The notes beneath the pieces are model-generated. The model ran no database searches and was not told where the DNA came from. It was given only the letters and a program-made list of their open reading frames with translations. Source: a bacterium (GTDB lineage: Bacteria; UBA9089; CG2-30-40-21). Taken from it: 18,635 nucleotides of DNA. The translations under genes and the position numbers were made by a program. The stretch is from the NCBI GenBank assembly GCA_018814245.1, contig JAHIZN010000175.1, forward strand, positions 1 to 18,635, written 5' to 3'. Position 1 is the stretch's first letter. Each line of letters starts with the position of its first letter. Positions 7,330 through 14,879 of this stretch are shown piece by piece.

Positions 7330-7542
7330 GCTATAATAATGTCACCCTTTCAGGGTTTAATTGAAATTATTTAATGAATGCTATAATAATGTCATCCCTT
7401 CGGGATTAAATGCAGAAGATTAAGAAACCAAAAACAGATAATCCCAACCCTGAAGGGGTGGCATTATTGTAGCAAAACAGCCAGAACAAGAAATCCTAAC
7501 CCCGAAGGGGTGATATTATTGTAGCAGGTGGCATTATTATAG
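7330..7542. repeat. REP/BIME-like cluster upstream of the deaminase cassette
   Basis: Two forward copies of GCTATAATAATGTCACCC (followed by TTTCAGGG or TTCGGGATT) start at 7330 and 7380. Two inverted copies, ending GGGGTGGCATTATTGTAGC and GGGGTGATATTATTGTAGC, lie at 7441-7473 and 7491-7525. A partial inverted copy is at 7527-7542. Each unit has a small CCC-TTC-GGG hairpin, and forward and inverted units can pair with each other. It fills most of the 298-base gap after the fapA-like gene. No coding potential. Confidence 0.85.
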
Positions 7543-7610
7543 AATGGAGAGGCAAAAACTTAGTGAAATTGGTATTATGGGTAATGTATAGGGAAAGATA
7601 GGAGGAAAAG

Positions 7611-8303
7611 ATGCCATTACACGAAAAATCAAAAGAGGATACAAAGAAAGAGCTTGAGTTTATGAGACTGTCAATTGAGGAGGCGAAGAAATCTAAGTCA
7701 GAGAAAGGTAAGACACCTCTCTATGTTGGTGCAGTTATCGTTAAAGATGGGGAGGTATTAGGCAAGGCACATAGGGGAGAAATTTCTGAAGGAGAGCATG
7801 CAGAGTATACATTACTTGAGAGAAAGCTGCCAAAGATAGACTTATTTGGAGCGACACTTTATACTACCCTTGAGCCTTGCACCACTCGTAATCACCCAAA
7901 GATTCCTTGTGCAAAAAGGATTGTGCAAAGAAGAATAGGAGAAGTGGTCATTGGTATAGTAGATCCTAATCCTGATATTTGTGGGAAAGGTGTCTGGATT
8001 CTGACTGATAACAAAATAAGGGTAGAACATTTCCCAGATGAGTTGCAAGAAGAGATAAGGCAACTTAATCATGAGTTCATCAAGGAACAGCGTAAAGATG
8101 AAAAGTCAAAGCCTAAAGCACAGGAGGAAAAATTCATGACAGACCAAAAGATAACCGTTGAAGGTAGTTCTGATGTAAATATCATCCAAGCAGGTGGCGA
8201 TGTGAACATAAATCTTCCTCTATCCCCACAAAAAAAGCCGATAGATGAATTGTTGGCTAAATTGGGAAAAGAGTATGAGGAGAGACTGAAAAAGGGGTTG
8301 TAA
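7611..8303 (+). CDS. RibD/dCMP-type zinc deaminase, candidate effector of NACHT cassette
   Basis: This is a 230-residue member of the cytidine/deoxycytidylate deaminase fold, closest in pattern to the RibD deaminase domain. VGAVIVKDGEVLGKA leads to the catalytic H63-A-E65, then TLYTTLEPC with C90 and C100 completing the zinc site. VDPNPDICGKGVW and a helix ending LNHEFIKEQ follow. All ligands are present, so it should be active on a pyrimidine-type substrate; which one (free nucleotide, riboflavin precursor or nucleic acid) cannot be told. Residues 160-180 are a charged linker. The tail has VEGSSDVNIIQAGGDVNIN (183-201) and a short amphipathic helix. It has no reductase domain and no riboflavin neighbours, so a riboflavin role is unlikely. 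AGGAGG at about 7601 precedes the ATG. It ends one base before the NACHT gene. Confidence 0.82.
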   Translation: MPLHEKSKEDTKKELEFMRLSIEEAKKSKSEKGKTPLYVGAVIVKDGEVLGKAHRGEISEGEHAEYTLLERKLPKIDLFGATLYTTLEPCTTRNHPKIPCAKRIVQRRIGEVVIGIVDPNPDICGKGVWILTDNKIRVEHFPDELQEEIRQLNHEFIKEQRKDEKSKPKAQEEKFMTDQKITVEGSSDVNIIQAGGDVNINLPLSPQKKPIDELLAKLGKEYEERLKKGL

Positions 8304-8304
8304 G

Positions 8305-11115
8305 ATGAGTATTTATATTGAGCCTGCAATTGAGATAAGAAGAAGGCGAATAAGTAGTCAGCCCAAAGATAGAATGGGGATAGGAGATGGTGAATTATCT
8401 CCTGATTCTTATCCTGATAAGCCATCCAGTCAGGAGGAATATTATTTTGAGCCTATCACCATGGAGAGAATTGTGAATGATACTCAAGATTATATTATTG
8501 TTGGGGACTCTGGGATTGGCAAGACATCTTTTCTGTATTGGGCAGTTAGCCAGATCTCATCAGGAAAGATGGAATCAGGGTTTCTCCCTCTATTTCTCGA
8601 ATTGAAGGATATTGCAGAGACTAAGACCAAAGATACCTTCCTTTCTATCCTCGATACCAAATACAGCCTTAAGGATTATTGTCTACAGGAAAGAAGGCTT
8701 TTGTTCCTCCTTGATGGATTGGATCAGGTTATAGATTATGGAAATATCGCTGATAGATTAAGGGATAAGGACATCTTTGGCAGAGAAAACAGAATTATCC
8801 TGACCACTCGACCAATTGGCTATGAGTGGATAAAGGATAGGCTAAAATATGAGACCTTGCGTATCCTGCCTTTTAATGAAGAGAGGATTAGAGAATACAT
8901 TGGAAATGATTACAATGACTCATCAGAATTTCAAAAAATACTTAACCAAAATAAGGAGCTGTTGAGTATCCCCATCCTGCTTAAAATGGTAAAGACGCTT
9001 CTTTTGGAAAAGAGGCTTACTGGAATAAGAAGTCGTGCTGAGCTATATCAAGGGTTCATAAAGTATCTATTTGAAAAATGGGAAGAGAGCAAAAAAGGGA
9101 AACTACATGCTTCAACAACCGCAATAGAAATTCAGAAATGCTTAGCCATACTTTCTTATAAAGCACTATCAGATAATTGTAGAGGTTCATTTCCTTTAGA
9201 GAAAGGATTAGGGTATTTAAATGATAAGGATAGATTAGATGAAGTGATTTTTTGGAGTGTTACCCATAACCTTGTAGAAAAAGAGGGAGAAAAGGTAATT
9301 GCCTATACACATCAGTCTTTTCAGGAATACTTTGCTGCACTACAATTAAAGGGAAAAATATTTGATAAATATTTGAATCTAAAAGAGGATGTAATCATTG
9401 ACCACCTTGAATATACCTACTGGGATGAGGTCTGGTTATTCTTAGTCGGCGGACTTGAAAAGAAGCAAGCCAAGAAGGTTATCGAATGTATAGGAAAATA
9501 CGACCCCTATTTAGCTGCTAAATCATTAGCAGGATATACTAATAAAGGAGAGGATTTTCAAGGCTTGATAGATTGGTTGCTGAGTAAAATTGAGGATAAA
9601 AATGCAAGGGATGTATTGGCAAAGATAGCTGATACCTATATTGAAGATAGACTCATTGGGTTGTTGAAGGATGAGTTTTTTGGGGTTCGTATAAATGCAT
9701 TAAATGCAGCTTGGGTATTAGGTGAGATAAAGTCAGAGAAGGCAATAGAGCCTTTGATTGGGTTGTTGAAGGATACGAAGTCTTGGGCTTGTTCAAGTGT
9801 AGCCGGGGCATTAGATAAGATAAACCCAGAGAAGGCAATAGAGCCTTTGATTGGGTTGTTGAAGGATGAGGATTCTGTGGTTCGTTTAAGTGCAGCCGAG
9901 GTATTAGTCGAGATAAATCCAGAGAAGGCAATAGAGCCTTTGATTGGATTGTTGGAGGATGGGGATTCTCGGGTTCGTTTAAGGGCAGTCGAGGCATTAG
10001 GTAAAATAAACCCAGAGGAGGCAATAGAGCCTCTGATGGGGTTGTTGAAGGATGAGAATTCTTGGGTTCGTTCACATGCAGCCAAGGCATTAGTCAGGAT
10101 AAATCCAGAGAAGGCAATAGAGCCTTTGATTGGGTTGTTGGAGGATAAGGATTATGATGTTTGTTCAGAGGCAACCAAAGCATTAGGTAAAATAAAATCA
10201 GAGAAGGCAATTGAGCTTTTGATTGGGTTGTTGAAGGATAAGGATTCTAATGTTCATTCAAGTGCAGCCGAGGCATTAGGTGAAATAAAATCAGAGAAGG
10301 CAATAGAGTCTTTGATTGGGTTGTTGAAGGAGAAGGATTTTTGTGTTCGTTTCATAGTAGCCGAGGTATTAGGTAAGATAAAGTCAGAGAAGGCAATTGA
10401 ACCTTTAATTGGGTTGTTGGAGGATGAGTATCTTTGGGTTCGTAAAACTGCAGCCGTGGCATTAGGTGAAATAAAGTCAGAGAAGGCAATAGAGCCTTTG
10501 ATTGGGTTGTTGAAGGATGAGCCTTCTTGGGTTCGTTCAAAAGCAGCCGAGGCATTAGGCAATATAAACCCAGAGAAGGCAATAGAGCCTTTGATTGAGT
10601 TATTGAGGAATGAGGATTCTTGGGTTCGTAGAGATACAGCCGAGGCATTAGGCAATATAAACCCAGAGAAGGCAATAGAGCCTTTGATTGGGTTGTTGAA
10701 GGATAAGGATCGTCAGGTTCGTTCAAGTGCAGCCCAGGCATTAGGGAAAATAAGATCAGAAAGGGTAGTTGAGTCTTTGATTAGATTATTGAAAGATAAG
10801 GATTCTTATGCTTGTTTAAATGCAGCTAATGCATTAGGTGGGATAAAATCAGAAAAAGCAGTTGAACCTTTGATTGGGTTGTTGAAGAATAAGGCTTGGT
10901 TTGGATTTAGGACCGATAACAAAAGATATAGTGTTTGTTTAATAGCAGCCGAGGCATTAGGCAATATTTCTACCCAGCTTAATCCAGACGAGCAGTCGGA
11001 ATTGGTCTTACGGCTATCTGCTTTAGCCAAAAAGGATAAAGAAGATGGCTATTCAGATGTCATAACAGAGATAAAGGCTGCTACTGGCCGCCGATTCCTT
11101 AAAGAGTTAATGTAG
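8305..11115 (+). CDS. NACHT NTPase with C-terminal HEAT repeats (bacterial NLR-like)
   Basis: This is a 936-residue STAND-type NTPase. After about 60 residues with no recognisable effector comes the NACHT module: Walker A GDSGIGKTS (67-75), Walker B LLFLLDGLD (132-140), sensor ILTTRP (165-170), SIPILLKMV (221-229) and the C-terminal HQSFQEYFAA motif (336-345). From about 446 to 895 there are 14 HEAT repeats. One is divergent, twelve are exactly 31 residues each (478-849), and the last carries an insertion; then comes a unique C-terminal tail. NACHT proteins with such repeats are expected to oligomerise on ligand sensing and switch on an effector; several bacterial ones defend against phage. 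Here the likely effector is the deaminase encoded one base upstream. The ribosome site lies in the end of that gene (AAAGGGG), implying coupled translation. The function is inferred from architecture and context. Confidence 0.85.
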   Translation: MSIYIEPAIEIRRRRISSQPKDRMGIGDGELSPDSYPDKPSSQEEYYFEPITMERIVNDTQDYIIVGDSGIGKTSFLYWAVSQISSGKMESGFLPLFLELKDIAETKTKDTFLSILDTKYSLKDYCLQERRLLFLLDGLDQVIDYGNIADRLRDKDIFGRENRIILTTRPIGYEWIKDRLKYETLRILPFNEERIREYIGNDYNDSSEFQKILNQNKELLSIPILLKMVKTLLLEKRLTGIRSRAELYQGFIKYLFEKWEESKKGKLHASTTAIEIQKCLAILSYKALSDNCRGSFPLEKGLGYLNDKDRLDEVIFWSVTHNLVEKEGEKVIAYTHQSFQEYFAALQLKGKIFDKYLNLKEDVIIDHLEYTYWDEVWLFLVGGLEKKQAKKVIECIGKYDPYLAAKSLAGYTNKGEDFQGLIDWLLSKIEDKNARDVLAKIADTYIEDRLIGLLKDEFFGVRINALNAAWVLGEIKSEKAIEPLIGLLKDTKSWACSSVAGALDKINPEKAIEPLIGLLKDEDSVVRLSAAEVLVEINPEKAIEPLIGLLEDGDSRVRLRAVEALGKINPEEAIEPLMGLLKDENSWVRSHAAKALVRINPEKAIEPLIGLLEDKDYDVCSEATKALGKIKSEKAIELLIGLLKDKDSNVHSSAAEALGEIKSEKAIESLIGLLKEKDFCVRFIVAEVLGKIKSEKAIEPLIGLLEDEYLWVRKTAAVALGEIKSEKAIEPLIGLLKDEPSWVRSKAAEALGNINPEKAIEPLIELLRNEDSWVRRDTAEALGNINPEKAIEPLIGLLKDKDRQVRSSAAQALGKIRSERVVESLIRLLKDKDSYACLNAANALGGIKSEKAVEPLIGLLKNKAWFGFRTDNKRYSVCLIAAEALGNISTQLNPDEQSELVLRLSALAKKDKEDGYSDVITEIKAATGRRFLKELM
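9736..10851 (+). repeat. Twelve 93-bp coding repeats (HEAT array)
   Basis: Twelve consecutive in-frame units of exactly 93 bases (31 codons) encode the central HEAT array. The helix-A part, GAGAAGGCAATAGAGCCTTT and onward through TTGATTGGGTTGTTG, is almost identical in every unit. Differences concentrate in the codons after GLLKD, that is the loop and first half of helix B. The unit endings alternate between INP and IKS types. The DNA-level sameness indicates recent duplication or gene conversion. Confidence 0.93.
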
Positions 11116-11148
11116 ATTGTATCTTGTGTAATCGTCCTTGCCTATAAC

Positions 11149-11173
11149 TATGGGCGACCACAAGGGTTGTAGC
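11149..11173. repeat. Solo REP-like sequence after the NACHT gene
   Basis: GGGCGACCACAAGGGTTGTA and the following GCTAC match in reverse orientation the TAGCTGCGACCCTTGCGGTCGCC motif at 3741 and 3895. The small internal hairpin arms GGGCGACC and GGTTGTAGC are only partly complementary. It lies in the short gap before the terminator. Confidence 0.5.
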
Positions 11174-11240
11174 TACAAAATGATAGACCATCGTTTCGGT
11201 GTAGTTACACACAAGCTGAAGCTCGAATAAAGAAGGTGGA

Positions 11241-11270
11241 AATAAAGGGGACCCGTCCCCTTTTCTTTAC
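11241..11270 (+). terminator. Intrinsic terminator of the deaminase-NACHT cassette
   Basis: The stem AAAGGGGAC / GTCCCCTTT closes on a two-base CC spacer (a slightly larger loop in RNA). It is preceded by an A-rich stretch and followed by TTTTCTTT. It lies 126 bases after the NACHT stop and separates that transcript from the exporter operon. The A-tract before the stem would also let it work on the opposite strand. Confidence 0.75.
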
Positions 11271-11330
11271 ATTGAACCCTGTTATTATGTAAACTTTTGA
11301 TTAATAACTGCTATATTACACGAGGAAATA

Positions 11331-12002
11331 ATGAATCCTAATTTTATTAAGCTTTCTGAGATAAAAAAGATATACACTATGGGAGAGACGGTCTTTTCTG
11401 CCCTGAATGGCATTTCTCTATCCATTGCAAGGGGTGAGTTTGTCGCCATAATGGGAGCCTCTGGCAGTGGGAAATCTACCTTGATGAATATCATCGGATG
11501 CCTTGATAACCCTACGGCTGGCACCTATCTATTGGATGGAGAGGATGTAGCCAAAAATAACGATAAAGAGCTGGCACAAATAAGAAATAAAAGAATTGGC
11601 TTTGTCTTCCAGTCATTTAACCTATTGGGAAAACAAAGTGCCTTAGATAATGTGATGCTGCCCTTGTTGTATTCTGGACTTTTGAGGAAAAATAGGGGGA
11701 AAATAGCCTCTGAGGCACTTGAGATGGTAGGTCTTTCCACTAAACTAAGGAATAAACCATCTGAGATGTCTGGCGGAGAACGGCAGAGGGTTGCCATTGC
11801 CAGAGCATTGGTTAATAACCCTGAGATTATCTGTGCAGATGAGCCAACAGGAAACCTTGACAGCCAGACAAGCCATGAGATAATGGAGATATTGCTTGGC
11901 TTAAACAAAAAGGGTAGAACCATAATTCTTGTTACCCATGAAGCAGATATTGCAGGCTATGCCCAACGGATTATCAGGATGAGGGATGGGGGGATTGTAT
12001 GA
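11331..12002 (+). CDS. MacB/LolD-type ABC transporter ATP-binding protein
   Basis: This is a 223-residue ATPase of the MacB/LolD/FtsE subfamily, powering a mechanotransmission-type transporter. Walker A GASGSGKST, the Q-loop VFQSFNLL, signature MSGGERQRVAIARAL, Walker B IICADEPTGNLD and the H-loop VTHE are all intact. A GAGG sits six bases before the ATG. The stop overlaps the start of the permease gene by ATGA. In canonical MacB the ATPase and permease are one polypeptide; here they are split, as in many other bacteria. With the TolC-like and MacA-like proteins downstream it should form a tripartite export system whose substrate (macrolide, peptide, lipid or siderophore-like) cannot be predicted. 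Confidence 0.92.
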   Translation: MNPNFIKLSEIKKIYTMGETVFSALNGISLSIARGEFVAIMGASGSGKSTLMNIIGCLDNPTAGTYLLDGEDVAKNNDKELAQIRNKRIGFVFQSFNLLGKQSALDNVMLPLLYSGLLRKNRGKIASEALEMVGLSTKLRNKPSEMSGGERQRVAIARALVNNPEIICADEPTGNLDSQTSHEIMEILLGLNKKGRTIILVTHEADIAGYAQRIIRMRDGGIV

Positions 12003-13183
12003 ACCTCTTAGACTGCATCACCTCTTCATTTAGCAGCTTAATCCAGCATAAGCTGAGGTCATGCCTGACCATGCTGGGTATGATTATTGGTGTATTTGCC
12101 ATAACCACTGTTCTGGCCATCTCAAAAGGGGGAAAAGAGCTTATCTTAAGTGAGTTTTTAACGGCAGGGACAAATATAGTTATGGCTTTTAATGCTCAGA
12201 TGGAGACAAGGATGGATAAGCTTGCCTGTTTGACTGAGGACCAGGTTATGGCGATGAAGGAGGTAATCCCACAGATAGCCGACCTTTCCCCAATGCACTT
12301 CCTGCAGATACCCTTAAAGGTAAAAGGCAGGATGAAACAGATAACGGTTCTTGGTGTGCCGGAAAACTTTTTTCGCGTCAGAGGGATAAAGGCTTCCTCT
12401 GGCAGGATGTTTACAGGGGAAGAGGTCAACCGTTACGAAAAGGTTTGTGTGGTTGGAAAGGAGCTTTTTTATGACCTGTTTGGAAAGACAAAGAGACTGG
12501 GACAGGAAATTAGGGTAGAGGGGACAACTTTTAGGGTAATTGGGGTAATGGGGCATAAGCTGGAATTTGGCCCCATAAACATCAATACCGCCATAGGGGT
12601 TCCCTCATCCTGTGCCATGAGGTTGCTTGGCACCCGTGATATCTATGCGGTGCAATTTCTGGCAAAGGAAGGGGTTTCTATGCCTTTGCTCAAAAAGAGG
12701 ATAAAAAATCATCTCAGACAAATATTTGGTGGAAGAGACAGCTTTGATGTCCATTCAGTGGATGAACTACTTTCGATGCTGAATAAGGTGATGGGTGTTA
12801 TTTCCATAGTACTGGGTAGTATTGCCGGGATTTCCATTTTAGTAGGAGGAATTGGTATAATGAATATCATGCTTGTCTCGGTTAGTGAGAGAACGCGTGA
12901 GATTGGGATAAGGAAGGCTTGTGGTGCCACAAAGGGCAATATCCTCCTGCAATTTTTGATAGAATCCTTAGCCTTATGCTCAATCGGCGGCGGGATGGGG
13001 ATATTGGCCAGCGTTGGACTGGTATTGATCATCTCTACTGTGATGAAGGTAGCCTTTTTTATATCAGGCATGGCTATTATCCTTGGATTTGGGTTCTCCT
13101 TTATTGTCGGCATCTTCTTTGGGGTGTATCCGGCATATATAGCGGCAAAGATTAATCCTGTGGAGGCAATGAGGTATGAGTGA
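11999..13183 (+). CDS. MacB-type ABC transporter permease (FtsX family)
   Basis: This 394-residue inner-membrane permease has the MacB layout. One membrane span is at about residues 22-42 (TMLGMIIGVFAITTVLAI). A large periplasmic MacB_PCD domain spans roughly 45-260. The FtsX domain follows with three spans and the conserved NIMLVSVSERTREIGIRKACGATKG region, ending PAYIAAKINPVEAMRYE. That ending is the standard MacB C-terminus. It overlaps the upstream ATPase gene by four bases and the downstream TolC-like reading frame by eight, so the three are certainly one transcript. It is intact. Confidence 0.92.
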   Translation: MNLLDCITSSFSSLIQHKLRSCLTMLGMIIGVFAITTVLAISKGGKELILSEFLTAGTNIVMAFNAQMETRMDKLACLTEDQVMAMKEVIPQIADLSPMHFLQIPLKVKGRMKQITVLGVPENFFRVRGIKASSGRMFTGEEVNRYEKVCVVGKELFYDLFGKTKRLGQEIRVEGTTFRVIGVMGHKLEFGPININTAIGVPSSCAMRLLGTRDIYAVQFLAKEGVSMPLLKKRIKNHLRQIFGGRDSFDVHSVDELLSMLNKVMGVISIVLGSIAGISILVGGIGIMNIMLVSVSERTREIGIRKACGATKGNILLQFLIESLALCSIGGGMGILASVGLVLIISTVMKVAFFISGMAIILGFGFSFIVGIFFGVYPAYIAAKINPVEAMRYE

Positions 13184-13189
13184 AAAGAA

Positions 13190-13218
13190 GCGTTCAGCTG
13201 TCAGCTGTCAGCTATCAG
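13190..13218. repeat. CAGCTGT-type short tandem repeat at the tolC 5' end
   Basis: About four imperfect heptamers (CAGCTGT, CAGCTGT, CAGCTAT, CAG) lie between the macB-permease stop and the preferred tolC start. They would code for SAVSCQLSA if translation began at 13176, which looks foreign to the family. Confidence 0.6.
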
Positions 13219-13235
13219 CAGGAGGAAGAGCAGTT

Positions 13236-14552
13236 ATGCTATCTGCTACCTCCTTCTCTCTGCTTGTGGTGCAAATTTTCTTCTATTTAGCAGGAATCTC
13301 CCATGCTGAGCCTGTTCATAACCTTACCCTGCAGGAAGCAGTCAGGATAGGGTTGGAAAATAGCAGGGAATTGACAATGGCTAATCTGCAGATTGAGCTT
13401 ACAAAGGCATCTTTGAAGGAAACACTATCTCAGGTATATCCAAAGATAACCGGCAATATAGATTCTTCCTATAATAATCTGAAAAAAATGAGATCGCCTG
13501 ACTCTATTGAAGGGTACAACAACAATCTATCCTTTTCACTGAACCAGATTCTATGGACAGGTGGGAAGGTTACCCATGCTATTAAGTGTGCCCATGAAGA
13601 GATGAAGATTTCTTTATTGAAAGCAAATGAGGTGAAGAATGAGGTTATTTATAAAATCACAACCTTTTACTGGAACCTTAAAAAAGCTGTTGAACTGAAA
13701 AAGGCTTGTGAAAAAAGGATGGATTATGCCAGCTCAATCATGGAGATTGCCTCTGCCAGATACAAAGAGGGTCTTATTCCAGAGGTAGAGGTTATGAAGC
13801 AAGAGGTAAACATGGCTCAGGCAAAAGAGGAGCTGATAAAGGCATCATGCAGGGAAAGGGTAGCAAAAGACAATCTCATGAGTTTGTTAAAAATAGAGGG
13901 GGAGATAAATCTCACAGATGAAGCTGTCTTTGTCCCGCTAACGGTGAATGAAAAAGAAATAGTATCAGAGGCACTGACAAATAATCCAGAGCTTGCCAAA
14001 GGTGAGGCAGAGACAGAGAGTAGGAAATTGCAGGTTAAGATAGTCAAGGCAGATTACCTCCCAACGGCCAATTTAACTGGAGGCTGCAACTGGAGCGGTG
14101 AAGATAAGGATGGATTCAAAAAAAGCCTTGATGATGTGTCAAAAAACTCATGGAGAATAGGGCTTAGCGTTGGGATACCGATATTCAACGGTTTCTATAC
14201 AGCCTCTAAGGTGAAAGAGGCAGAGTTAAGTTATAAGTTAGCAGAAGAAAATCTGAGTAGCCTGAAGGATAGGATTATATTAGAGACAAAAGAGATTCTC
14301 GCCAAATTATTAGAGGCAGAGATGAGGGTAAGCGTCTCTGAAAAAAACAAGGGATTGGGAAATGAGATATTGAGGGTAACAAGGGTAAGATATGAACTTG
14401 GGTTAGCCACCATGTCTGAGGTAAAAGAGGCAGAGGAGATATTTGTTCGATCTTCTGTCATGCAGATTGAGGCTGTGATTGACTATAATCTGTGTAGAAT
14501 GAACCTGCTGAGGATTACGGGAAGGATTTCGACCTGTGCAATTAAGATTTAA
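13236..14552 (+). CDS. TolC-like outer membrane efflux protein, 3' end altered by repeat insertion
   Basis: This is the outer-membrane channel partner of the exporter. Two OEP repeats are recognisable: one begins at NLTLQEAVRIGLENSRELTMA, and the second, after about residue 245 of the long form, has EAETESRKLQVKIVKADYLP. Extensive coiled-coil helices are present. The open frame begins at 13176, but the first 20 codons include the low-complexity CAGCTGTCAGCTGTCAGC repeat. The ATG at 13236 has AGGAGGA at 13220-13226 and starts directly on a signal peptide (LSATSFSLLVVQIFFYLAG-ISHA), so I choose it. The last six residues and the stop are supplied by the repeat element inserted at 14530. Removing that element restores an ORF running to 14867. 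Function probably survives because the TolC barrel and helices are complete. Confidence 0.85.
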   Translation: MLSATSFSLLVVQIFFYLAGISHAEPVHNLTLQEAVRIGLENSRELTMANLQIELTKASLKETLSQVYPKITGNIDSSYNNLKKMRSPDSIEGYNNNLSFSLNQILWTGGKVTHAIKCAHEEMKISLLKANEVKNEVIYKITTFYWNLKKAVELKKACEKRMDYASSIMEIASARYKEGLIPEVEVMKQEVNMAQAKEELIKASCRERVAKDNLMSLLKIEGEINLTDEAVFVPLTVNEKEIVSEALTNNPELAKGEAETESRKLQVKIVKADYLPTANLTGGCNWSGEDKDGFKKSLDDVSKNSWRIGLSVGIPIFNGFYTASKVKEAELSYKLAEENLSSLKDRIILETKEILAKLLEAEMRVSVSEKNKGLGNEILRVTRVRYELGLATMSEVKEAEEIFVRSSVMQIEAVIDYNLCRMNLLRITGRISTCAIKI

Positions 14553-14760
14553 TCCGCAGATTACGCAGATTACGCAGATTTCACAGATTACAGATGAAAT
14601 GGGAAAGAAAAATCTAAAAAGGCATTGTAGTCAGTAGGGGCAGGCCCCCGTGCCTGCCCTTTGTCTCGCATTAGTTGTTGAATTTGTTTGCAATTTCTTT
14701 TAATCTGCGATAATCTGCGAAATCTGCCGGATATATTCTCTGTTTCTAATTGCACAGGTT
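14530..14760. mobile_element. MITE-like repeat element (copy B) with 9-bp target duplication
   Basis: The left end is ACCTGTGCAATTAAGA and the right end is TCTAATTGCACAGGT (inverted). Inside are GCAGATTACGCAGATT repeats facing AATCTGCGATAATCTGCG, so the element can fold into a long hairpin. GAAGGATTT occurs immediately before it (14521-14529) and after it (14761-14769), a target-site duplication. It has no ORF. It is the sister of the element at 1982-2360 and carries a nested REP hairpin at 14634-14660. A further end-like sequence, CCTGTGCAATTA, is at about 18478. Confidence 0.8.
14634..14660. repeat. REP hairpin nested in element copy B
   Basis: The segment reads GTAGGGGCAGGCCCC then CGTGCCTGCCCT. 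GGGCAGGC and GCCTGCCC form the stem. The same GTAGGGGCA family surrounds the RAYT gene at 17.2-18.3 kb, so this is a dispersed copy of that REP. The sister element at 2 kb lacks it. Confidence 0.75.
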
Positions 14761-14879
14761 GAAGGATTTTGAGGGGGATGTGGAGATTTAAGCGTAAAAG
14801 ATGGAGAGAGATAGGGAGATTTGATAGGATTCAAGGATACCACATAGCAATTCACATGGCTATCTAAAGGAGCTGGGGC

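Noticed and set aside
7330..7542. Possible CRISPR array before the deaminase
   Set aside because: The units occur in both orientations with uneven spacing and short internal hairpins, so REP/BIME fits and CRISPR does not.
7611..8303. Riboflavin biosynthesis deaminase (RibD)
   Set aside because: The reductase domain is missing, there are no rib genes nearby, and the tail plus the adjacent NACHT gene point to another role, although the catalytic fold is similar.
9736..10851. CRISPR-like regular spacing
   Set aside because: The 93-bp periodicity is in frame and encodes HEAT helices; there are no unique spacers between short repeats.
9636..11030. Minus-strand ORFs of up to 149 residues opposite the HEAT array
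   Set aside because: They are periodic shadows of the 93-bp repeats (same phrase every 31 residues) with no start signals.
11266..11295. Promoter candidate TTTACA - 18 bases - TAAACT before the exporter operon
   Set aside because: The match is weak at the -10 box and overlaps the terminator T-tract; I would not annotate it without transcript data.
13176..13235. Upstream ATG of the tolC-like gene as the true start
   Set aside because: The first 20 codons are largely a CAGCTGT repeat and precede the signal peptide; the ATG at 13236 has a strong AGGAGGA and begins the signal peptide directly.
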